A stretch of 64,000 bases of DNA from Alteromonas confluentis (GTDB lineage: Bacteria > Pseudomonadota > Gammaproteobacteria > Enterobacterales > Alteromonadaceae). Under the pieces are notes generated by a model that was given only the letters and a program-made list of their open reading frames with translations, had not been told where the DNA came from and did no database searches. The DNA is taken from positions 1 to 64,000 of the forward strand of contig NZ_MDHN01000034.1 in NCBI RefSeq assembly GCF_001757105.1, read 5' to 3'. This document shows, in pieces, positions 57,041 through 64,000 of this stretch (within the stretch, counting starts at the first letter, position 1; every line of letters starts with the position of its first letter). The translations under genes and the position numbers were made by a program.

Positions 57041-58552
57041 CTACATCTTCCCGTAGCGTTCAAAGTTCTCATGCCAGCTCAGCGCTTCGCCCAGAATATG
57101 CGGGGTGTGCATGCCGCGGCCGGTTGCGCAGGCGCGCTCGAAGTAATCATGCAGGCGATCTCTGAAGTCAGGGTGTGCACATTTGTCGATAATGAGTTTA
57201 GCCCGCTGACGAGGCGAGAGGCCACGTAAGTCCGCCAGACCCTGTTCGGTCACAATCACTTTGGTGTCGTGTTCGGTGTGATCGACGTGTGAAACCATAG
57301 GCACAATTGACGAAATGGCCCCGTTTTTAGCAATGGAAGGCGTCACAAAAATCGACAAATAGCCGTTACGGGCAAAGTCACCAGAACCGCCAATACCGTT
57401 CATCATTCGGGTACCCATTACATGGGTAGAATTCACGTTGCCGTAGATATCTGCCTCAAGCAGACCATTCATGGCAATTACGCCAAGACGACGGGCCACT
57501 TCCGGGTGATTACTGATATCCTGTTGACGCAGAATGATTCTCTCACGATAGAAGTCGATATTGTCGTTCAGTTCTTCAAGCGCCACGGGGCTCAAAGAGA
57601 AGGCCGTTGCAGAAGCTGACGACAAGGTTCCGGATTTGAGCATCTTCAGCATGCCGTCCTGAATTACTTCTGTGTAAGCGGTGAGGTTTTTGTAGCCTCC
57701 GGTATCCAAACCTTCCAACACGGCGTTCGGAATGTTACCTACGCCGGATTGCAGCGGCAATAGTTCTTTCGGTAAGCGGCCTTTGTTAATTTCGAACTGG
57801 AAAAAATCCAGAATATGGTCGGCAATTTGTCGTGATGTTGCATCAGGGGGGGTAAAAGGGCTGTTTCTGTCTGGTGCATCTGTTTCAACAACGGCGAGAA
57901 TTTTTTCTGGCGGAATACGGAAATAACTGTCGCCAATTCTATCGTCGGTTTTGGTCATCAGAATCGGTTTACGGTGGGGCGGTAGTGCGGTGCCGTAATA
58001 AATATCGTGCATGCCTTCCAGTTTCAGGTTCTGGCCCTTGTTTACTTCGAGAATGATTTTATCAGCCTGTTCAATCCAGGTTTTGTTATTACCGATAGAA
58101 GATGACGGGATCAGGCGCCCATCTTCATGAATTGCCGTCACTTCGATAACAGCGATATTCAGTTTTCCCAGAAAACCGGACCAGGCGTACTGGGAAACTT
58201 CTGACAGGTGTATATCGATGTAGTGCATCTGCCCATTATTGATTTGCTTACGGCAGGTAGGATCAGACTGGAACGGCAGGCGCATATTAATACCCTGGGC
58301 TTCAGCGAGTACACCATCCAATTCTGGTGCTGTCGATGCGCCGGTCCAGAGATTAATCTGAAAAGGCCTTCCGGCTTTGTGTTCAGCTCCGGCACGATCT
58401 GCCAGCGCGCGGGGTAGAGATTTAGGGTAGCCAGCGCCAGTAAAACCACTCATACCGACTGTGTCGCCGTCGCTAATAAATGCCGCAGCCTGTTCAGCGG
58501 TCATTATTTTGCTTTTTAATTGCGGACACAAAACCCTGGATTCAGAAAACAT
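57041..58552 (-). CDS. acetyl-CoA hydrolase / succinyl-CoA:acetate CoA-transferase
   Basis: 503 residues from the ATG at 58552, with GGAG in front; a GTG two codons upstream is less likely. The family fold I CoA-transferase features are seen: DGDTVGMSGFTGAGYPKSLP near the N-terminus, QSGVGNIPNAVL, the likely catalytic Glu in LTAYTEVIQDG, and NGIGGSGDFARNGYLSIF in the C-terminal half. Members interconvert acetate and acetyl-CoA, with or without succinate. It may serve acetate use or acetyl-CoA balance. It is a single-gene unit with its own terminator; no citrate-cycle genes are beside it. Confidence 0.93.
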   Translation of the reverse strand: MFSESRVLCPQLKSKIMTAEQAAAFISDGDTVGMSGFTGAGYPKSLPRALADRAGAEHKAGRPFQINLWTGASTAPELDGVLAEAQGINMRLPFQSDPTCRKQINNGQMHYIDIHLSEVSQYAWSGFLGKLNIAVIEVTAIHEDGRLIPSSSIGNNKTWIEQADKIILEVNKGQNLKLEGMHDIYYGTALPPHRKPILMTKTDDRIGDSYFRIPPEKILAVVETDAPDRNSPFTPPDATSRQIADHILDFFQFEINKGRLPKELLPLQSGVGNIPNAVLEGLDTGGYKNLTAYTEVIQDGMLKMLKSGTLSSASATAFSLSPVALEELNDNIDFYRERIILRQQDISNHPEVARRLGVIAMNGLLEADIYGNVNSTHVMGTRMMNGIGGSGDFARNGYLSIFVTPSIAKNGAISSIVPMVSHVDHTEHDTKVIVTEQGLADLRGLSPRQRAKLIIDKCAHPDFRDRLHDYFERACATGRGMHTPHILGEALSWHENFERYGKM

Positions 58553-58794
58553 GTTCACTCCGATCGTGTTTATACGGATAAAAAAGTCTATTCGAAGATG
58601 TGTGAGAAAACGGAATACAACGAATGAGAACGATATGTCGATAAAGCTTAATATCGATGTAAACTGTACACCGATATTTCGTTAACGGAATAAGACCTCA
58701 GTGGTATGTAGAGGATATTTCGCCGCTGATATTCGCTATTTCGCCGTAGTTTGACGATCTTGTGAAGTTTTGGTGAAATCTTAATTAAGCGCCC

Positions 58795-59799
58795 TTATAA
58801 GGCAGGCGCTAATTCAACTGCTTTCAAAAAAGGGACTTTAAAAGTGGCAAAGTCTTCAATCTGTGGCAGGTGGCCCAGCCCCTCCAATTCAACAACGAAA
58901 AGCGTACTGTTTCGTTGTTTCACTTCGGCACCCAACTTGTCATAGCGGCCGAGTTCGCGGGTAACCGTTTCACGTTTGCTTGCCCGCCCTGGCGCGGTGC
59001 GATCCCGGGTGCCAATGATCAAAGTAGAGGGTACTTTTAAATATTGAAAATCCTCTATTACGGGTTGGGTAAGAATCATGTCGTAGGTCAAAGCTGCCAC
59101 TTTCGCCAACTGTGGCCAGTCGTCTCCCTTTATCCATCCCTGCAGAAAAGCCGCATGGCTAGCGTAGTCGGCGTTCCACTTACCATCGTAATAGTTCTTT
59201 TGCTGATAGGTCACGATGTTCTCTGGTTTTTTATTCAGCTCTCGTTGAAACGCCGTTTCGATATCAGGGTAGCTTTCATAAAGCAGATAATTCTCCAGGC
59301 CAATGGGATTCACTAGAACCAGTTTGGCGGTATGTTCGGGAAACAATAATGCAAAGCGGGTGGCTAGCATGCCACCCATGGAATGGCCTACTATCACGCT
59401 CTGATCAATGTCTAACTTTTCCAGCAGCCCGCGGGTATTGGTGGCCAGCGCAGCAAAGCTATATTGATAGTCAGTGGGTTTAGACGACTTCCCGAAGCCG
59501 ATCTGATCTGGGATCAGCACGCCGTAGCCGTTGTCTTGCAGAAACTCAGCCGTTTGCTGCCAGTATGCACCATTAAAATTCTTACCATGAAGCAATGTGA
59601 CAACAGGTTTATTTTCTTTCGGCGGCAAATACATGTAGGCCATGTCTAACGCTTTGCCTTGAGAGGTAAAGTGGTAAGTGTCGACAGTGAAGGGATAACT
59701 CAAATTGGATAAGCGCTTGTCCATCGGGGGAATGGTGGCAGCAATTGAATGAAAAGCGCTAAGCCAGAATAGAAAGGCTAGGGAAAACACTCGAAACAT
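58795..59799 (-). CDS. exported alpha/beta hydrolase
   Basis: 334 residues from the ATG at 59799, with GGAG at good spacing and a signal peptide ending SIAA. A frame from 59829 would add 10 residues. Catalytic residues are the nucleophile Ser in GHSMGG, Asp in GTRDRTAPG and His in GLGHLPQ. The segment VTLLHGKNFNGAYWQ carries the oxyanion hole and DQIGFGKSS follows. This looks like a periplasmic or secreted esterase or C-C hydrolase-like enzyme; the substrate is not readable. Confidence 0.9.
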   Translation of the reverse strand: MFRVFSLAFLFWLSAFHSIAATIPPMDKRLSNLSYPFTVDTYHFTSQGKALDMAYMYLPPKENKPVVTLLHGKNFNGAYWQQTAEFLQDNGYGVLIPDQIGFGKSSKPTDYQYSFAALATNTRGLLEKLDIDQSVIVGHSMGGMLATRFALLFPEHTAKLVLVNPIGLENYLLYESYPDIETAFQRELNKKPENIVTYQQKNYYDGKWNADYASHAAFLQGWIKGDDWPQLAKVAALTYDMILTQPVIEDFQYLKVPSTLIIGTRDRTAPGRASKRETVTRELGRYDKLGAEVKQRNSTLFVVELEGLGHLPQIEDFATFKVPFLKAVELAPAL

Positions 59800-59996
59800 A
59801 AATAGACTCCGGGATATAAATAATCTCATTTTTATACCGTAGATACTCTGAGTTGTTCACTTTATCGATAGATCGTCGTTTTCGGTCGTCGCGTCGCAAA
59901 GGTTGATCTCAAGACCACTCGGTGAGTAACAAAGAGGTACTTATTTCATTTCGCTGCCTTTCAGGGCGGCAAAGGTCACATCATAGGAGTATGAAA

Positions 59997-60647
59997 ATGG
60001 CGAATGTATTTGTTGTTGGTGCTGCGGGCAATGTGGGTACCCGTCTTGTTTCAAAACTGGTTAAGGGAAGTCATCACGTTGTTGCAATGCACAGAAAGGA
60101 GCAGCAACAGCAGGATCTGGAAGGGCGGGGTGCACGCACGTGCTTATTGAGTATTACAGAAACCGATGTACCCACCCTGGCTTCGGCCATCAAAGGTTGC
60201 GATACCGTTGTGTTCACCGCGGGTGCGGGTGGTGCCAGTGAAGAGCTTACGAACAAGGTTGATGGCGAGGGCCTGGAAAAAACCGTAGATGCCGCTATTG
60301 CCGCTGGCGCTAAACGGTTTGTGTTAGTTTCTGCTTTTCCTGATGCGGGTCGTGGTAAAAAGATTTCAGACACCTTTGAAAACTATATGCGGGTTAAACG
60401 TCTGTCGGATGCGTACCTTGCTGAAAGTGAGTTGGATTGGGTTATTCTTCGTCCAGGCACGTTGACCATCGAAGAAGGCACCGGGAAGGTGAACGCAGGC
60501 TATGCAATTAAATATGGTGATGTTTCTCGTGACAATGTCGCCGATACCATTCGGGCTATTATCGATAACAAAGCACTGACGCACAAAATTATCGAGCTCA
60601 CTGATGGTGATGTACCGGTTGACGAAGCTATCGGAAAATTTGTTTAG
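59997..60647 (+). CDS. atypical SDR / NAD(P)-binding protein
   Basis: 216 residues from the ATG at 59997, with AGGAG at ideal spacing; an ATG two codons earlier is too close to the ribosome site. The nucleotide-binding glycine motif GAAGNVGTR is at the N-terminus, with FTAGAGG, VLVSAFPDAG and VILRPGTLT further on. The typical SDR catalytic Tyr-x3-Lys is not evident at the usual place, although NYMRVKRLSD could stand for it. It is of the NmrA/atypical SDR5 type, perhaps an NADPH-sensing or quinone-reductase-like protein. It is divergent from the alpha/beta hydrolase. Confidence 0.88.
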   Translation: MANVFVVGAAGNVGTRLVSKLVKGSHHVVAMHRKEQQQQDLEGRGARTCLLSITETDVPTLASAIKGCDTVVFTAGAGGASEELTNKVDGEGLEKTVDAAIAAGAKRFVLVSAFPDAGRGKKISDTFENYMRVKRLSDAYLAESELDWVILRPGTLTIEEGTGKVNAGYAIKYGDVSRDNVADTIRAIIDNKALTHKIIELTDGDVPVDEAIGKFV

Positions 60648-60807
60648 AGAACAGTAAGAAGTCAGATCAGAGCGGATTTTTACTGGCGGTATAGGTTTTT
60701 TGTTACATACTTTTCAAGATTTTTTTAAATAATTTTAAAAAATGATGCATCTAGTTAGCCATCATCCCCGTATGGCTAGTTGTACATTCACAAAAAAAGG
60801 TATGTCT

Positions 60808-62400
60808 ATGTCCCCGTTCAAACCGCTCAGCCTCGCTGTCTCAGCTGCATTAATTGCAGGTGTTTCTACTTCTGTTTTGGCCTCAAGCCACCGAGAAGCA
60901 CCTGCAATTACGCGTGCTCCAACGGTCGATGCCACCGATTTTTATATGTTTAATAGCTATGAAACCAGTCGCGAAGGTTACGTAACACTAATAGCTAACT
61001 ACATTCCGTTGCAGGACGCTTACGGGGGCCCGAATTATTTTGCTATGGACCCAGATGCTGTTTATGCCATCCATATCGATAATGATGGCGACGCCATGGA
61101 AGATATCACTTTTGCGTTCCAGTTCAACGCAATGCTAGCGGCTGATAACGAGGGCGTGGCTTTACCGGTGGGGCCGGAAGGCGACCAGAAGATGATAAAA
61201 GTGCCACTGAAAAATGTAGGGCCGGTTAGCGCTGACGACCAAAGCAACGCCAACTTTTCCGAAAGTTACACCATGACGTGGGTTAGCGGAAACGCGCGTA
61301 CTGGCGAACGTACCATGCTAATGCCATCTGAAGGTGACACATTCTCAAAGCCGCTGGACTACATTGGTGACAAAACCTTTACCAGTTCCACAGAATACGA
61401 ACGCTATGCAGGTCAGTTTGTGTATAGTTTTTCTGTGCCCGGCTGCGACAATAACGGTAAGGTTTTTGTTGGACAACGCAAAGACCCCTTCGTAGTAAAT
61501 CTAGGGGATACCTTTGACCTGGTGAATTATGTGCCCGTTGAAGGTGATAGCGCACCAGGAGCTGGAGACGGTGATGGTTTCCCTGGCGGCATAACGCAGA
61601 GTGCCGATAATGATGATTTAGCTGACAAAAATGTGACTTCCATTGCCGTTGAAATTCCGGCTGCGTGTATCACCGGTGACGGTAACGGAACCGTTGGTGC
61701 GTGGACCACCGCCAGTTTGCCACAAGCCAGAATTTTGAACCCAAACGCCACCTTCGATAAACCCGCCGTGGCTAGCGGCGCGATGACACAGGTTTCTCGT
61801 TTGGGTAGCCCATTGGTCAATGAGTTGGTAATTGGTCTTGCCGACAAGGATAAGTTTAACTCGTCGCATCCATCTGAAGATGGTCAGTTTGCCGACTATG
61901 TGACCCATCCCGTGCTACCTGAACTGCTGAATATTCTGTTTCGTGATGCCGTAAATACAACGCTTGGCACGTCTATCGAAACATTAGCACCCACTAATTT
62001 TCCCCGTAACGATTTGGTCACTGCATTTCTCACCGGTTTCCCGGGAGTTAACCAGCAGGCTTCAGTGACCGCATCAGAAATGCTCCGTTTGAACACCGCC
62101 ATTGCCGCGACACCAGCAGGTGAGCAGTCTGCGTTTGGCGTAGCTGGCGATGATCTGGCGGGTTTCCCAAATGGACGCCGCCCTGGTGATGACGTGGTAG
62201 ATATAGCTCTTCGCGTGGTGATGGGCGCCTTATGCTATCCGATCCCGGTAAACGGTGAGCCAACGGATTTAGGACTGTGTGCAGAAGAAGATGCCAGCGT
62301 GGGTAACGTGCCGTTTACCGATGGTGCGCCGGTAGACGCATCAATGATGAATAGCAGCTTCCCGTACCTTGCCACGCCTATTTCTGGCTCAGCAGAATAA
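60808..62400 (+). CDS. DUF4331-family secreted protein
   Basis: 530 residues from the ATG at 60808, which has AAGG at normal spacing; other in-frame ATGs at 60742 and 60802 are less likely. A signal peptide (LAVSAALIAGVSTSVLA) is followed directly by SSHREAPAITRAPTVDATDFY, the hallmark of DUF4331. The mature protein is rich in Asp and Asn with IHIDNDGDAMEDITFAFQF and a C-terminal segment with GRRPGDDVVDIALRV. The function of the family is unknown. The cadherin-like lipoprotein gene starts 10 bases after its stop and a TPR gene follows, so this is an operon. Confidence 0.9.
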   Translation: MSPFKPLSLAVSAALIAGVSTSVLASSHREAPAITRAPTVDATDFYMFNSYETSREGYVTLIANYIPLQDAYGGPNYFAMDPDAVYAIHIDNDGDAMEDITFAFQFNAMLAADNEGVALPVGPEGDQKMIKVPLKNVGPVSADDQSNANFSESYTMTWVSGNARTGERTMLMPSEGDTFSKPLDYIGDKTFTSSTEYERYAGQFVYSFSVPGCDNNGKVFVGQRKDPFVVNLGDTFDLVNYVPVEGDSAPGAGDGDGFPGGITQSADNDDLADKNVTSIAVEIPAACITGDGNGTVGAWTTASLPQARILNPNATFDKPAVASGAMTQVSRLGSPLVNELVIGLADKDKFNSSHPSEDGQFADYVTHPVLPELLNILFRDAVNTTLGTSIETLAPTNFPRNDLVTAFLTGFPGVNQQASVTASEMLRLNTAIAATPAGEQSAFGVAGDDLAGFPNGRRPGDDVVDIALRVVMGALCYPIPVNGEPTDLGLCAEEDASVGNVPFTDGAPVDASMMNSSFPYLATPISGSAE

Positions 62401-62409
62401 GGAGCCATG

Positions 62410-62895
62410 ATGAAACATTTATACTTACTCGCAGCCGCGAGCCTGGTGCTTACCGGCTGTGGCAGTGACGATGATGATGAGGTCGTCAATTACGCGCCAG
62501 AAGTGGTGTCCGACAATTTCACTACCACAGTGGATACCCCTTTTTCCGATATGCTGACGGCAACTGACGAAAATGGCGACACACTGACGTTCGCGCTCGC
62601 TGACACGCCTTCGAACGGTACGGTTGAAGTTGCCAGCGACGGCAGTTTTACATTCACTCCTGCGAGTGAATTCACCGGTGAGGACATGTTTACTTTCACG
62701 GTAACAGATGGTGAAAGTGACCCTGTGAGTGGCACCATTGGTATTACGGTTGAAGCCGAGCAGGTGGAGAGTGCAGCGTACATACGTGCCGCTTTTAATC
62801 AATCTGCAACGGACACGCCTTTGCCTGTTAATGGCAGAGAGTTCTCTGATGATGATGATCCTACAGCCTACGATGATTTGCTGAGCGATTATTAA
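62410..62895 (+). CDS. lipoprotein with cadherin-like/Ig-like domain
   Basis: 161 residues from the second of two adjacent ATGs, with AAGGAG at good spacing. The lipobox is LTGC. After an acidic linker (DDDDE) the region 30-115 matches the tandem Ig-like domain of adhesins (GDTLTFALADTPSNGTVEVA, SFTFTPASEFTGEDMFTFTVTDG). The tail is acidic. It is probably anchored in the outer membrane and binds calcium or partner proteins. It is in an operon with the DUF4331 gene before it and the TPR gene after it. Confidence 0.85.
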   Translation: MKHLYLLAAASLVLTGCGSDDDDEVVNYAPEVVSDNFTTTVDTPFSDMLTATDENGDTLTFALADTPSNGTVEVASDGSFTFTPASEFTGEDMFTFTVTDGESDPVSGTIGITVEAEQVESAAYIRAAFNQSATDTPLPVNGREFSDDDDPTAYDDLLSDY

Positions 62896-62943
62896 TACCA
62901 CAGTACATTTGGCCAGGGATGGCTTTATAACAGGGAACTAGCC

Positions 62944-64000
62944 ATGAGAATAGCGAAAGAGGTTACAACGCTGCTTACCGGCATAATCTGTGCGGGTGCT
63001 GTAACTTTGCTCATTACCGTGTTGGTAACACTTGGGGTAAGTGTCAATAATCATGCAGAAGCTGCAGTTTACTATCCGGACAACAACACAATTATCGCGA
63101 GTTGGGAACGGCCCTCTGATGCATTACCCGATGTGCAGACATTGCAGCAGGAGTTGGCGCAAGCCCGTACGTTAAATGGCTCGGAAAAAGTGCTACGCAA
63201 ACTCTATAGACAAACCCAACGCGGGTTGAATGCACAACTTGCTAATCCCGAATGGCATATTTTTCATGCCAGATTATTGCAACAACAACATCAGTTTGAC
63301 GAGGCTGCTGAAGTGCTCGACAACACGATCAGACAACACAGGGCATCAGCTTCAGCCCTTATGTTACTAGCTACAGTGGAAGTGAATCGGGGAAGCCCTG
63401 AACAGGCACGCAAGGCCTGTCAAAAGTTGGCTGGCATCGGCGAGCCCACATTCGCCGCCATTTGTTTGCTGGATATCGATGCTCAGCAGCAGCCAGACGA
63501 AGCAGACTATCAAAAATTGCAGCAACTACGTAAGTTCTCAGGTCTCGATCGCGCTCCTGCCATCGATAATTGGGCAGGAGAAATTCTAGCGGCGATGGCA
63601 ATGGCATTGAATAAACCTGAAGAGGCGGCGGGCTACCTCAGCGACACTGATTTGTCGGCTGCGCCGATTAGCCGGGTTGCCCTTTGGGCCGACATCCAGC
63701 TTGAATTGGGACGCGCCAGTGCTGTTATTGATATACTTACACCGCTGATCAAGGCGCCTTCTAATGTAGATGATGCCATACTTGTCAGACTCGCTCAGGC
63801 GGAAGCTACGTTAGCCACCAACGACGACTGGCAACAGATTATGAAGCAACGCGTTACAATGCGGGAGTGGCGTGGTGACAATGTGCATGCTGCGCAGTTG
63901 GCGCGGTATTACCTCGATGTAAATGCTGACCCGGTGAAGGCAATGCACTTTGCAAAGCTCAATTGGGAGCACGGCAAAACCTGGGACGATAAAATGTTAT
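62944..64000 (+). CDS. TPR-rich membrane-anchored protein (partial, cut by window end)
   Basis: The frame opens with ATG at 62944, 48 bases after the lipoprotein stop, and has no stop to 64000, giving at least 352 residues. An N-terminal signal anchor (LLTGIICAGAVTLLITVLVTLGV) precedes a helical repeat region with TPR-like units such as EWHIFHARLLQQQHQFDEAAEVLDN (split here by eye) and SALMLLATVEVNRGSPEQARKA. It is probably periplasmic or attached to the inner membrane. As third gene after the DUF4331 and cadherin-like genes it likely helps assemble or export that pair. The C-terminus and any enzymatic domain are outside the window. Confidence 0.8.
   Translation, partial: MRIAKEVTTLLTGIICAGAVTLLITVLVTLGVSVNNHAEAAVYYPDNNTIIASWERPSDALPDVQTLQQELAQARTLNGSEKVLRKLYRQTQRGLNAQLANPEWHIFHARLLQQQHQFDEAAEVLDNTIRQHRASASALMLLATVEVNRGSPEQARKACQKLAGIGEPTFAAICLLDIDAQQQPDEADYQKLQQLRKFSGLDRAPAIDNWAGEILAAMAMALNKPEEAAGYLSDTDLSAAPISRVALWADIQLELGRASAVIDILTPLIKAPSNVDDAILVRLAQAEATLATNDDWQQIMKQRVTMREWRGDNVHAAQLARYYLDVNADPVKAMHFAKLNWEHGKTWDDKML

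Overview
The window is a stretch of a marine-type gammaproteobacterial chromosome, most likely Alteromonadales/Alteromonadaceae. The rRNA sequences are close to enterobacterial ones. The protein set fits that group: a Pseudomonas che2-like chemosensory cluster, large TonB-dependent receptors, a lipoprotein pullulanase, the cyo quinol oxidase, polB, GGDEF/EAL proteins and a DUF4331 protein. The genus cannot be fixed from what is visible. No insertion sequence, prophage, CRISPR array or tRNA was found.

Layout. 1-3300: end of an rRNA operon (23S, 5S, terminator). 3322-8014: a small membrane protein, DNA polymerase II (polB) and a TPR-GGDEF protein, all leftward. 8053-10264: a soluble PAS histidine kinase, a CheC-type phosphatase and a receiver protein with overlapping ends. 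10562-20085: a complete leftward chemosensory operon in the order MCP, cheY, cheA, cheW, five-PAS MCP, cheR, cheD, cheB, the gene order of the P. aeruginosa che2 cluster. 20642-24645: a TonB-dependent receptor divergent from a LysR regulator. 24621-27556: an EEP-family hydrolase and a phospholipase D-VTT fusion, probably envelope-lipid related. 27865-37496: a small beta-barrel protein, then a carbohydrate-use locus (esterase, TonB receptor, GH13 pullulanase lipoprotein). 37582-42987: cyoABCDE behind a small membrane protein, with a perfect FNR-type site further upstream. 43725-48097: asd with a structured leader, a DUF2805 protein, a cysteine-synthase-like enzyme, a porin and a small PstS-like protein. 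48111-54504: a GGDEF-EAL protein, a cold-shock protein, a RhlE-type helicase, D-lactate dehydrogenase and a Tat-exported Dabb protein. 54748-60647: an MscS channel, a RelE/HigA-type toxin-antitoxin pair, an acetyl-CoA hydrolase/transferase, an alpha/beta hydrolase and an NAD(P)-binding protein. 60808-64000: a DUF4331 protein, a cadherin-like lipoprotein and a TPR protein cut by the window end.

How the parts fit. Two signalling themes dominate: chemosensory phosphotransfer (about 12 kb) and cyclic-di-GMP turnover (two genes). Respiration is represented by Cyo and quinone-linked D-lactate dehydrogenase. Alpha-glucan use is represented by a TonB receptor and the pullulanase, which are probably co-transcribed.

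The most unusual signals are: the soluble MCP with four PAS domains repeating at exactly 122 residues and a C-terminal xWxxF tail; a CheA linker with a repeated GFGFFDDEP motif; three exact 112-residue C-terminal modules in the pullulanase; a three-way-junction RNA-like structure with a T-tract at 28579-28642; a nested hairpin leader before asd; and the perfect FNR site upstream of the cyo region. I see no clear evidence for a wholly new biological system. The strongest candidates for undescribed biology are the 28579 structure and the five-PAS receptor.
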